Part shown: piece after piece, positions 36,728 to 44,886 of the stretch
Numbering within the stretch: the first letter of the stretch is position 1
How the letters are laid out: each line of letters opens with the position of its first letter
DNA from: Streptomonospora mangrovi
GTDB taxonomy: Bacteria; Actinomycetota; Actinomycetes; Streptosporangiales; Streptosporangiaceae
Length of the DNA: 64,000 nt
Assembly: GCF_027604915.1 (NCBI RefSeq)
Contig: NZ_JAJAQC010000013.1
Coordinates: 18,415 to 82,414, forward strand
Reading direction: 5' to 3'
Translations under genes and position numbers: made by a program
Notes under the pieces: generated by a model
The model's database searches: none
Seen by the model: the letters and a program-made list of their open reading frames with translations, nothing else
Told to the model about the DNA's origin: nothing

Positions 36728-38725
36728 TCAGGCGTCCCGCCGGCCGATGAGGGTCTGGTCCAAAAAGCACCAGGCCCAGTCCTCGTCGGGCTCGGCCGAG
36801 GCCGCGAGCGGGTGCTCGACGGCGCGGGCGTGCGCCGAGGCGTGCCGGTTGGGCGAGGAGTCGCAGCAGCCGACGTGCCCGCAGGTCAGGCACAGCCGCA
36901 GGTGCACCCAGTCGCGCTCGCCCGCCCGCAGGCAGTCCACGCACCCGGCCGCCGCCGGCAGCACCGGCCGGATCTGCGCCAGGTGCGGGCAGGCGGAGTC
37001 GGGGTCGGCCGGGAAGTCCACGACCGCGTGCGGGTCGGGGTGGTCGCCGGGCGCCGCGACGTCGCGGCCCAGGTGGCGCAGCACGCTGTCGGTGAGCGCG
37101 CCGCCCACCGTGCGGGCGGTGTCGACCACCCGGTGCACCCCGGCCGGCGCCAGGCCGGCGGGGTCGGCGGTGTCCACCGGCCGCGCCAGGATCGGGGTGG
37201 CGGGGGCGAGCTGGCGAACGACGGCGGCGATCTGCGCGGTCTCCTCGGCGGTGTTCTCGGCGATGACCACGGCGCCGGCCGCGTGCAGCCCGGCCTCCTC
37301 CAGCACGTTCTGCCGGAGCGGGTCGCCGCGCACCACGGCCAGCCCGGCGGCCTCGGCGGAGGCGGCGAGGTCGGGGCTGAGCGTGGTGACCGTGACCGGG
37401 ATGCCGCGCCCGCGCAGGCCCGCCGCGAGTTCGGCGGCCACCGGGCCGTAGCCCGACAGCAGCACCGGCGCGGCCGAGCCGGTCGACGGGCCGGTGCCGC
37501 TCTGAGGCCGGGGGGAGGCGGCGGCCGGGCGGGCGCGGCGGGCGCCGATCGCGCGGCCCAGGCGGTCGCCCAGGGCGGACAGGGCGGGGGTGGCGGTCAT
37601 CAGCAGCACGGTCACGGCGATGAGGACCTGCTCGCCGTCGGCGCCCAGCCCGGCCGGCTCCAGGCCGACGGCGGCGCCGGAGCGCTGGAGCACGAACGAG
37701 AACTCGCCGATCTGGGCGAGCAGCAGGCCGCCGGCCACGGCGGTGGAGGCGCCCACGCCCAGGGCCGTCAGCGCCAGTGCCCCGGTGACGGCCTTGACCA
37801 CCACCACGGCCACCGCCAGCAGCAGCACCAGCCACCACAGGTCCAGCAGTGTCCGCAGGTCCAGCAGCATGCCGATGGAGACGAAGAACGTGGCGCTGAA
37901 GAGGATCTGGAGCGGCAGCACCTCGCCCAGCGCGTGCGCGCTGTGCCTCGACTCGCTGACCACCAGCCCGGCGAGGAACGCGCCGAGGGCCACGCTCACC
38001 CCGGCCAGCGAGGTGAGGTAGGCGGTGCCCATGCCGATGGCCACCACCGTGAGCAGGAAGACCTCGGGCGAGCACGCGCGCGCCACGCGTTCCAGCAGCG
38101 GCGGCATCACCTTGCGCGCCACCACCAGCACCACCACGAGCACCAGAGCGGCGGTGCCCAGGGCGCGCGCGATCTCCAGCGGCCCCTCGCCCCGGCCGCC
38201 CAGCAGGGGCACGAGCAGGACCATCAGCACCACGGCGAGGTCCTGGAAGACCAGCGCGGCCACGCTGCCCTGGCCCAGCGTGGAGGTGGTGCGGCCGGCG
38301 GCGGCCAGCACCTTCAGCACGATGGCGGTCGAGGACAGGGCCACCAGGAACCCGGTGAAGACGCCGGTGCGCCAGTCGGCGCCGAAGGCCATGACCAGGC
38401 CCGCCGTGACGGCGACGGCCAGCACCACCTGGAGGCCGCCGCCCACGAGCACGAAGCGCTGGATGGCGGCCAGCCGCTCCAGCGAGAACTCGATGCCGAT
38501 CGTGAAAAGGAGGAGGATCACCCCGATCTCGGCGGCGGCCTCGACGGTCTCGGTGGTGGCGACCAGGCCGAGCTGGTGCGGGCCGATCACCACCCCGGCC
38601 AGCAGGAAGCCGACGATCGGGACGATGCGGAGCTGGATGCTGAGGTAGCCGATCAGCGCGGCGGCGCACAGCAGCAGCACCACGGGCGGCAGGAAGGCCG
38701 GGGTCTCCTCGGCGGCCAGCAGCAT
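36728..38725 (-). CDS. CPA2 (KefB-like) cation:proton antiporter with TrkA-N domain and C-terminal UBP-type zinc finger
   Basis: 665 residues from ATG 38725, with AGGGA at 7 bp. About 12-13 transmembrane helices (residues 1-395) carry CPA2 motifs such as GFLLAGVVIGPHQLGL and FTIGIEFSLERLA. A TrkA-N-like regulatory domain follows (about 415-560; VLLSGYGPVAAELAAGLRGR). Residues ~575-655 form a ZnF-UBP domain: ACPHLAQI, CVDCLRAGERDWVHLRLC, LTCGHVGCCDSS, then HASAHARAVEHPL and WAWCFLDQ. The finger normally binds ubiquitin C-termini in eukaryotes; here a regulatory or sensory role is inferred. Probably K+/Na+ efflux. Confidence 0.9.
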   Translation of the reverse strand: MLLAAEETPAFLPPVVLLLCAAALIGYLSIQLRIVPIVGFLLAGVVIGPHQLGLVATTETVEAAAEIGVILLLFTIGIEFSLERLAAIQRFVLVGGGLQVVLAVAVTAGLVMAFGADWRTGVFTGFLVALSSTAIVLKVLAAAGRTTSTLGQGSVAALVFQDLAVVLMVLLVPLLGGRGEGPLEIARALGTAALVLVVVLVVARKVMPPLLERVARACSPEVFLLTVVAIGMGTAYLTSLAGVSVALGAFLAGLVVSESRHSAHALGEVLPLQILFSATFFVSIGMLLDLRTLLDLWWLVLLLAVAVVVVKAVTGALALTALGVGASTAVAGGLLLAQIGEFSFVLQRSGAAVGLEPAGLGADGEQVLIAVTVLLMTATPALSALGDRLGRAIGARRARPAAASPRPQSGTGPSTGSAAPVLLSGYGPVAAELAAGLRGRGIPVTVTTLSPDLAASAEAAGLAVVRGDPLRQNVLEEAGLHAAGAVVIAENTAEETAQIAAVVRQLAPATPILARPVDTADPAGLAPAGVHRVVDTARTVGGALTDSVLRHLGRDVAAPGDHPDPHAVVDFPADPDSACPHLAQIRPVLPAAAGCVDCLRAGERDWVHLRLCLTCGHVGCCDSSPNRHASAHARAVEHPLAASAEPDEDWAWCFLDQTLIGRRDA

Positions 38726-38864
38726 GGGGGCGTCCCTTCTCGCGCGCCCCGCCACGGCCGGGGCGCGGTAAGGATATGCGGCGCCGGTGGGCGCGGCGAG
38801 GACCTACGCCGTGGGCGGAACACCCGGTGGCGCCCGTTGTTACCCGCGAGTAGGATCTGCGGGT

Positions 38865-39332
38865 ATGACGACCATGGACGCCGAGACGGCGGAGTTCGTG
38901 AAATCAGGGTTCCTCGCGGCGGTGCCCTTCGCCCGCACCCTGGGTGTGGAGTTCGTGGAACTCGACCACGGGCGCGCCGTGCTGCGCCTGCCCGACAACG
39001 CCGACCACCACAACCACGTGGGCGGCCCGCACGCCGGCGCCATGTTCACCCTCGCCGAGTCGGCGTCGGGCGCCATCGTGATCGGCACCTTCGGCGACCT
39101 GCTCGGCCGCGCGGTGCCGCTGGCCGTCAGCGCCGAGATCCGCTACCGCAAGCTCGCCATGGGCGACGTCGTGGCCGAGGCGCGCCTGGTCCGCCCCCGC
39201 GCCGAGGTGGTGGCCGAACTCGACGCCGGCGGGCGCCCGGAGTTCGGCGTGGACGTCGAACTGCGCACCCCTGACGGCACCCCCACCGGCGCCATGACGG
39301 TGGTGTGGACCCTCAAGCCGAGCGCGGGCTGA
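38865..39332 (+). CDS. Hotdog-fold thioesterase (DUF4442/PaaI-like)
   Basis: 155 residues from ATG 38865. A single hotdog domain: FARTLGVEFVELDHGRAVLRL, the active-site loop NHVGGPHAGAMFTLAESASG, and SAEIRYRKLAMGDVVAEARL. It likely hydrolyses acyl-CoA or a related thioester; the substrate is not evident. It is divergent from the antiporter across 139 bp. Confidence 0.85.
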   Translation: MTTMDAETAEFVKSGFLAAVPFARTLGVEFVELDHGRAVLRLPDNADHHNHVGGPHAGAMFTLAESASGAIVIGTFGDLLGRAVPLAVSAEIRYRKLAMGDVVAEARLVRPRAEVVAELDAGGRPEFGVDVELRTPDGTPTGAMTVVWTLKPSAG

Positions 39333-39739
39333 GCCGGGAGGGCCGGTCCGGGCGCTGACCGCATCGGGTTCATCGGGGCGGGTTGACCGGGGCGGGCCGG
39401 ACCGGCGGCCGTCCTGGCCCGGCGGGTTGATCCCGGGTGTTGGCCACCGGTCGTCCTGAGCCGGGCGGGTGGATCGGGACGGGCCGGCCCGGCGGTCGCC
39501 CGGTGCCGGGCGGACCGAGCCGGATGGGCCGCCCCGCGCGGGCTGAGCCGCCGGCGGAGCGGCCGCCGCGCGTGGCGGCGGGGCCGCCGCGGGTCCTCGG
39601 CCGCCCGTGGACGGCCCGCGCACCTCCTGTGGCAGACCCCTCCAAGGCCGCCGGAAAATGTCGTACCTCCTGGGTAGCGTGTGGAATGTCGGCAATCCCG
39701 CCGGCTGACCACACACCTCAATCGCACTCGGGGGCAGCC
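39333..39739. other. Intergenic region with degenerate GC-rich repeats
   Basis: From about 39360 to 39545 the words GGGCGGGTTGA, GGCGGGTTGATCC, GGGCGGGTGGATCGGGA and GGGCCGGACCGGCGG/GGGCCGGCCCGGCGG recur imperfectly, at intervals of about 45-60 bp. No start codon, ribosome-binding site or family match supports a gene on either strand. An AT-richer patch at 39655-39725 may hold the promoter of the clamp transcript. Confidence 0.4.
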
Positions 39740-39922
39740 ATGTCCACCACCGCCCAACCGGCATCCGGCGTGCGGGTGCGCGCCGTCCTCCGCGCCCGCG
39801 CCGCGCTGCGGGCGTCGGCCGCCCGGCGGGCCGCCGCTCCGGGCGCCGCCGATCCCGCCCCCGCGTCCGCCGCCGGTGCGGCGGCCCGCGCGGGCACCTG
39901 CCCGAAGGCGGGGCGGCCGTGA
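39740..39922 (+). CDS. Possible short leader ORF translationally coupled to the sliding-clamp gene
   Basis: A 60-codon frame begins at ATG 39740 after GGGGGC. Its stop overlaps the GTG start of the clamp gene as GTGA (39919-39922). It encodes an Ala/Arg-rich peptide (MSTTAQPASGVRVRAVLRAR...). It could be a real coupled leader, or chance in GC-rich DNA. No family recognised. Confidence 0.3.
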   Translation: MSTTAQPASGVRVRAVLRARAALRASAARRAAAPGAADPAPASAAGAAARAGTCPKAGRP

Positions 39923-41076
39923 TCTTCGGGGCCGACCGCGACTCCTTCGCCGAGGCCGTGGCCTGGACCGCGCGGGCGCTGCCCGCGCGGCCGGCCATGC
40001 CGGTGCTGGCCGGCATGCGGCTGGAGATCGCCGAAGGCTCCTCCACCCTGCGGCTGTCCAGCTTCGACTACGAGGTCTCGGCGCGGGCCGAACTCGACGT
40101 CGACGTCGAGACCTCCGGCGCCGTGCTGGTGTCGGGCCGGCTGCTGGCCGAGATCGCCCGCAACCTCCCCGCCGCGCCGCTGCGCCTGCGGGCCGACGGC
40201 GCCCGCGTGCTCGTCACCTGCGGCAGCGCCAAGTTCACCCTGCTCACCCTGCCGCTTGAGGACTACCCCACCCTTCCCGACATGCCGCGCACCACGGGCT
40301 CGCTGAGCGCGGAGTCCTTCGCCGCCGCCGTGCGCCAGGTCAGCCCGGCAGCCAGCCGCGACGACACCCTGCCCATGCTCACCGGCATCAACATCGCCTT
40401 CCGCGGCGACACCCTCACCCTGGCGGCCACCGACCGCTACCGCATCGCGGTGCGCGAGCTGTGGTGGAAGCCCGAGGTCCCCGACCTCGACACCGCCGCG
40501 CTGGTGCCCGCGCGCACCCTCCACGACATCGCCCGCTCGCTGGCGCCCGGGTCCAACGTCGACATCGCCCTGTCGTCAGCCGCCCCGGGCGGGGGCGCGG
40601 CCGCCGCCGCGCACGGCGAGGGCATGATCGGCTTCGACAACAGCGGGCGGCGCACCACCACCCGGCTCATCGACAGCGACTTCATCCCGTACCAGAACCG
40701 CTTCCCCGCCGAATCCGCGGCGCGCGCCACGGTCCCCACCGCCCCGCTGATCGAGGCCGTCAAGCGCGTCGCCCTGGTGGCCGACCGCAACACCCCGCTG
40801 CGCCTGTCGTTCACCGAGCGCGAGGTCGTGCTGGAGGCGGGCTCGGGCGACGACGCCCAGGCCGCCGAGGCTCTGGAGGTCCAGTTCAGCGGCGATCCGA
40901 TGCGGGTGGCGTTCACCCCGGAGTACTTCCTCGACGGCCTGGGCGCCGTGCAGACGGAGTCCGCCCGCATCGACTTCACCCAGCCCACCAAACCGGTCGT
41001 GGTCTCCGACGTCCCCGCCGGCGACTCCGCCACCTCGGAGTTCCGCTACCTGGTCATGCCCCTGCGCGTGCCGTAG
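39919..41076 (+). CDS. Stand-alone DnaN-type sliding clamp (DNA polymerase III beta paralogue)
   Basis: 385 residues from GTG 39919. The three-domain beta-clamp architecture is visible. Domain 1 ends in TLPLEDYPTLPDMP. Domain 2 contains LTGINIAFRGDTLTLAATDRYRIAVRE. Domain 3 contains FTPEYFLDGLGAVQTESARIDFTQPTKPVVV and ends YLVMPLRVP, versus the usual YLLMPVR(L/I). No dnaA, recF or gyrase flanks it, so this is probably a second, accessory clamp. It may serve a specialised polymerase or repair. DnaA-box-like sites lie 1 kb downstream. Confidence 0.9.
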   Translation: MIFGADRDSFAEAVAWTARALPARPAMPVLAGMRLEIAEGSSTLRLSSFDYEVSARAELDVDVETSGAVLVSGRLLAEIARNLPAAPLRLRADGARVLVTCGSAKFTLLTLPLEDYPTLPDMPRTTGSLSAESFAAAVRQVSPAASRDDTLPMLTGINIAFRGDTLTLAATDRYRIAVRELWWKPEVPDLDTAALVPARTLHDIARSLAPGSNVDIALSSAAPGGGAAAAAHGEGMIGFDNSGRRTTTRLIDSDFIPYQNRFPAESAARATVPTAPLIEAVKRVALVADRNTPLRLSFTEREVVLEAGSGDDAQAAEALEVQFSGDPMRVAFTPEYFLDGLGAVQTESARIDFTQPTKPVVVSDVPAGDSATSEFRYLVMPLRVP

Positions 41077-41174
41077 GAGCACCGGAGGAGCGCTGCCCGC
41101 GCGGGTGCGGTGTGCGGGGGCCGGCGAGCGCCCGCGGTTTCCCGCAGTTCCGGCAGGCGGGGGCCGGCCGCCGG

Positions 41175-41603
41175 CTAGTCCGGGCACCCCTCCATGTTCT
41201 CGATCTCGTGGTTGATGTCCAAGGGGGTGAACTCGTAGTGCTGGGTGCGGTAGCGCAGCAGCCGGTGCGACATCGGCACCATCCAGCCCTGGAGCAGGGG
41301 GTGGCGCCGCGATAGCAGCAGCGAGGCGCGGCGCTCCTCGGCGCCGTCGAGCAGGCGCACGCGGCCGCGTACGGCCGTGCCCCGGGGCTGACCGCGGAAC
41401 GTGCAGGGCCGCAGGTCGGCGTCGGCGTTGCGGCTCAACCGCTTGGCCTTGCCCGACTCCTGCCAGGTGCGGAAGATGACCCGGTCGTCGGCCACCACGA
41501 TGCTGACGGGCGTGCTCTGCCCGCTGATTCCGTCGCTGCGGTAGGTCAGCAGCAGAGCCGTCTTGTACCCGCGGAACGGCTGGAGGAGGGTGGCTGAGTT
41601 CAT
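41175..41603 (-). CDS. PPOX-class (FMN/F420-type) split-barrel oxidoreductase
   Basis: 142 residues from ATG 41603; the upstream frame to 41648 lacks a ribosome-binding site. The split-barrel fold reads YKTALLLTYRSDGISGQSTP, then VVADDRVIFRTWQESGKAKRLSRN and CTFRGQPRGTAVRGRVRLL. This matches the TIGR03666-like PPOX/F420-dependent group of Actinobacteria. The C-terminal ~20 residues are unusual (HYEFTPLDINHEIENMEGCPD). Cofactor unproven. Confidence 0.85.
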   Translation of the reverse strand: MNSATLLQPFRGYKTALLLTYRSDGISGQSTPVSIVVADDRVIFRTWQESGKAKRLSRNADADLRPCTFRGQPRGTAVRGRVRLLDGAEERRASLLLSRRHPLLQGWMVPMSHRLLRYRTQHYEFTPLDINHEIENMEGCPD

Positions 41604-42110
41604 GGCGGTTGCCCCCTGAAGCGGTGCGGCGGTGCGTGCCCTCCCCACTCTCCCTCATGAGAGTGGTCTGCGTCACCCTCTGCGGCCGGATCGCGCCGCG
41701 ACCGGGTGCAGCCGTGGTGGAGGAAAGCGGCGCGGATGCGAGTGGGGCCGAGGCGTGCGCGCCCCGGCTTTTCGGCTGCGGGTTTCACTCCGGAAGTGCG
41801 CGGCGGATACGGCTCTTCCCACCCTCCGCTCCCGCCTTCAGGCAGGTATAGCCGGGGTATGGCGCTGGTATGGGACGCCTCAAGTGAGCAGCCCAGGCGT
41901 CCGGAAGTGAACGGCCGGGGGCGGGCGGGAATCCACGGGTGAAGCGGGGAGTGGAGAAAAGAAGTCAGCGAATCGGGGTTTATCCACAGGCGTTTTTGAC
42001 CGCTCCAACAAACGAGTGGCTTTCCCGCGCGTTGCCCACAGGGTTATCCACAACATGTAGATAATGGCGGAGCCGTGTGCACAGCCTGGCCGCCCTCCGC
42101 CGCCCCGCGC
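41604..42110. other. Intergenic region with DnaA-box-like sites
   Basis: 507 bp without a convincing gene. Plus-strand frames across it have no ribosome-binding site or family pattern. The left part is the PPOX promoter region; the right part (41965-42065) is AT-richer and contains the DnaA-box cluster listed separately. Confidence 0.5.
41980..42052. promoter_or_regulatory. DnaA-box-like cluster
   Basis: Two perfect TTATCCACA nonamers in the same orientation (41980-41988 and 42044-42052) flank a third near-match, TTGCCCACA (42032-42040). The intervening DNA is less GC-rich (GTTTTTGACC, CCAACAAACG). Perfect E. coli-type boxes are rare by chance at this GC content. They might titrate DnaA or regulate the neighbouring genes. 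Confidence 0.5.
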
Positions 42111-42947
42111 TTACTCGCTTTCGGTCAGAGCCGAGCCGCCGCCCTGCCCGACCGAAGTCTCCATGCCCAGTTGGGCGCGGCGTCCCCGCTGGTAGCCCGC
42201 CCGATATCCGGCGCGGTGGTGGGTGCGCTCTGGCCGGGTCGGCTTGAGCTGGGGGAAGCGGCGCTGGAAGTCCTCGCGGACCCGGTCGACGTCGGTGCGC
42301 AGCACGACCTCGGCACCCACCGACCCGGCCGCGCCTTCAGCCCCGCCGCCCGAGGAACCGCCGGCGCCGCCCGCGGCGGAGTTCTCGCGCAGCCGCGCGC
42401 GGAACTCCCGGATGCGCTCGGCCACCGCGTAGCCGTAGGCGCGCACGAACGACCGGTAGAACCGGCTGCGCTCGGTGGCCAGCGCCGAGCGGTCGTAGTT
42501 GCGCAGCTCGCGCAGGTTGGCGATGTGCTCGCGCGCGGTGAACCGCGCCGACGCCTCCATCTGCATGCTGATGGAGGGCAGCAGCACCCGCAGCGCGTCC
42601 AGCGCCGTGACGGTGCCCACGATGATGAGGGTGCGCTCGGTGTTGGCCGAGGTGTTGCCGCGCACCGCCGACTGGCACCCGTAGGCGGCGGCGATCCCGG
42701 CCAGCGCCTTGACGCGGGCCTTGCCGTGGCCGCCGACCCCCGAGACGGGGAAGTCCAGGCGCGAGACCGACTCCGCGGCCTCGCCGCGCTCGGCCCGGGC
42801 CTCGGCCTCGGCGATGGCGTGCCGGGTCATCAGCTCGGCGGCCTTGGCGGTGAACGCCTGGCTCTCGGCATCGGTGACCGCGGGGTCCTCCGCCATTCGG
42901 AGGAGCCCGCGGACACGCTCGATCATCTTCTGACGAGCACTGGTCAT
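42111..42947 (-). CDS. DUF2786 domain protein
   Basis: 278 residues. The N-terminal DUF2786 motif (KMIERVRGLLRMAEDPAVTDAESQAFTAKAAELM) is followed by a conserved helical/strand core with RTLIIVGTVTALDALRVLLPS and EHIANLRELRNYDRSALATERSRFYRSF. A Gly/Ser/Ala linker and a basic tail (HRAGYRAGYQRGRRAQLG) follow. Such proteins occur in actinomycete and phage genomes, with no established function. It starts at ATG 42947. Confidence 0.82.
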   Translation of the reverse strand: MTSARQKMIERVRGLLRMAEDPAVTDAESQAFTAKAAELMTRHAIAEAEARAERGEAAESVSRLDFPVSGVGGHGKARVKALAGIAAAYGCQSAVRGNTSANTERTLIIVGTVTALDALRVLLPSISMQMEASARFTAREHIANLRELRNYDRSALATERSRFYRSFVRAYGYAVAERIREFRARLRENSAAGGAGGSSGGGAEGAAGSVGAEVVLRTDVDRVREDFQRRFPQLKPTRPERTHHRAGYRAGYQRGRRAQLGMETSVGQGGGSALTESE

Positions 42948-43035
42948 AGAGCGGTTGGTCGTTCCCCGTTGTGTGAGCTTGCCGTCGTGCGGGCCGGAAG
43001 GGGGCTTCCGGCCCAGACCCCGTGCAACAACGGGG

Positions 43036-43449
43036 TCAGGCGGCCTTGTTCCCCGCGACCATACCGATGATGCCCAGGACCACCCAGATCACCGCGGCGG
43101 AGGCCACGCCGGCGAACACCGCGCCGAAGAACCCCATGCTGAACAGGGAGGCCAGGGTGATGCCGACACCCGCGAGCACGGCCGGGCCGCCCGCGAAGCG
43201 CCAGGGGTACTGCCCGGCCCAGCGGCGGGCCCGGCGGTCGCCCTTGCCACCCAGCAGCGCCACGCCGCCGCCGACCAGGGCGAACCAGAAGATGGCGGTA
43301 CCGATGGGGCCGGCGATGGTGACCGCCGGCAGCGCGAGAAGGAAGGACAGCGCACCGGCGACCGCACCCGCCCCCGTGGCGATGCCGGTGGGCCACATCA
43401 GTGTCGCCGCGTGCACGGGCATAAGCGAGTTTCCGCGCTCCAGCGTCAT
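43036..43449 (-). CDS. Small membrane protein with four predicted helices
   Basis: 137 residues from ATG 43449, with AAAGGAG at ideal spacing. Hydrophobic segments at about 18-38, 42-62, 83-103 and 108-132 suggest four transmembrane helices separated by a basic loop (GGKGDRRARRWAGQYPWR). The pattern resembles the DUF6114-like proteins of actinomycetes, but this is uncertain. Function unknown. Confidence 0.7.
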   Translation of the reverse strand: MTLERGNSLMPVHAATLMWPTGIATGAGAVAGALSFLLALPAVTIAGPIGTAIFWFALVGGGVALLGGKGDRRARRWAGQYPWRFAGGPAVLAGVGITLASLFSMGFFGAVFAGVASAAVIWVVLGIIGMVAGNKAA

Positions 43450-43721
43450 GTCTGCTCCTTTGAGTCCGGCTGGTCCGAGCCGGGCCGTCCAGCCTGTCTC
43501 CGCCAAGGATGCCCGCCCGGTGGCGGACCTACATCAGGGCACATCCCTGACTTACCCCTGACGGAGGGTTCCGGCACCTGCCCCGGCCCCCGGCCGCCGC
43601 GCGAGCGGGAGAGGTCAGGGGCCTGCCCCGCGCGCGGCGGAACGGTCCCACCCCGCCCAACGAGCGGCCGGAGCGGGAAGTGCCCGGCCGGGCGCGCCCC
43701 CGCCGATCCCGGCCACCCGGT

Positions 43722-44651
43722 TCACCGGTGCCCGGAGTGGTCGGGCCGGGGCACCGCGGCCGCCGCGGACTCCAGCCATTCGGGGCCGACCACCGCCGTG
43801 CGCTCGGCGCCGGCGAAGGCGCCGGGGCGGTCGGTGACGGCCACGGTGAACGCGCCGGGCGCCCCCGCCGCACCCGGGGCGCCCGGCGCGCCCGCCGCGG
43901 CGGCTGCCACTTCCACACCGGGCACGGGCGGCGGTGCCGTGCCGGCGCCGTCCGTCACCAGCACGGTCCGCGGATACCACAGGTGCAGCCCGGCGGGCGC
44001 CAGCCCGGCCGGCAGCGCGCCCGCCGCGACCCCGGCCGCGCCGAGGGCCGCCAGGTCGTCGCGCAGCCGCAGCAGCGCCGCCCCGCCGTCGGGGTCGGGG
44101 CCGCCCGCCGCGCCCCCGGCGGCGTCCCCGCCCGTGCGCGCCAGCACCGCCGCGGCGTCGACCACCAGCGCCAGGCGGTGGGCCAGCGCCTCGCGCAGCA
44201 GCGGCCAGGTGCTGCCGAAGGCGGGCAGCAGCCGCAGGCCGTCGATGTCGGCGACGTCCACCCAGCGCAGGTCGTCGCTCTCCCAGTTGGCCGGCTCCAG
44301 GTCGGCGGCCGCGGCCGTGCGCGCCAGCACGGTGTCGTAGCGCCACACCGTGTGCTCCTGGCGGTGGAGGCCGATCAACTCGATGTCGCCGACGTCGCCG
44401 GCGACCTCCTCGCCGAACTCGCGCAGCGCCGCCGAGACGGAGTCCTCGTCGCTGTTCATGGCGCCGCCGGGAACCCCCCAGGTGCCGCCCTGGTGGCTCC
44501 ACACCGCGCGGTGCTGCATCAGCACCCGGCCGCCGCCCGCGCCGCCGGAGTCCGCGCACAGCAGCAGTCCCGCGCTGCCGTAACGGCCCCAGCGGCGCGA
44601 GCCGTCGGGCAGGTGGACCCAGCCGTCGCCGTCGCCCGAATCCGCGCTCAT
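43722..44651 (-). CDS. NUDIX hydrolase
   Basis: 309 residues from ATG 44651, with GGAGG four bases upstream; the long upstream frame is non-coding in appearance. The N-terminal NUDIX domain (about 5-145) has the box GGAMNSDEDSVSAALREFGEEV split over residues ~63-85, conforming to GX5(D/E)X7REUXEEXGU apart from a D/E position. The C-terminal 150 residues are Ala/Gly-rich with a possible second small domain of unknown role. The substrate is probably a nucleotide or ADP-ribose derivative. Confidence 0.85.
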   Translation of the reverse strand: MSADSGDGDGWVHLPDGSRRWGRYGSAGLLLCADSGGAGGGRVLMQHRAVWSHQGGTWGVPGGAMNSDEDSVSAALREFGEEVAGDVGDIELIGLHRQEHTVWRYDTVLARTAAAADLEPANWESDDLRWVDVADIDGLRLLPAFGSTWPLLREALAHRLALVVDAAAVLARTGGDAAGGAAGGPDPDGGAALLRLRDDLAALGAAGVAAGALPAGLAPAGLHLWYPRTVLVTDGAGTAPPPVPGVEVAAAAAGAPGAPGAAGAPGAFTVAVTDRPGAFAGAERTAVVGPEWLESAAAAVPRPDHSGHR

Positions 44652-44886
44652 CCCACCTCCAGGTCGGCCGCGGCGCCCTGCGCCGCGGCGGTCGGCGCCG
44701 TGCGCCGCTCGCCGTGTCGTCGTGCCGGCATGCCTCATGCCGCCGTGCCGTCGTGCTGGCACCAGTGTCCAGCCTCGCCCCCCGGCGGGGGAGGCCGTTG
44801 CGCCCGTCCCACCCTGCACACCGCGGCCGACTCCGGCCAGTGCCCAAGCCCCCCGGATCGGGGCGGACCGCTAAAATTCCACCGCG

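Noticed and set aside
36276..38669. 797-residue minus-strand frame over the antiporter
   Set aside because: Out-of-frame shadow on the same strand; Arg/Gly/Pro-rich without hydrophobic helices.
39437..40046. Pro/Arg-rich frames in the 39.3-39.9 kb gap as a gene
   Set aside because: No ribosome-binding site, no family pattern, driven by GC-rich imperfect repeats.
41609..41942. Several 60-90-residue plus-strand frames upstream of the DnaA boxes
   Set aside because: Overlapping in three frames with no favoured codon bias or Shine-Dalgarno sequence.
41980..42052. Replication origin oriC
   Set aside because: Only three boxes, no dnaA/dnaN pair flanking and no extended AT-rich element; listed as a box cluster instead.
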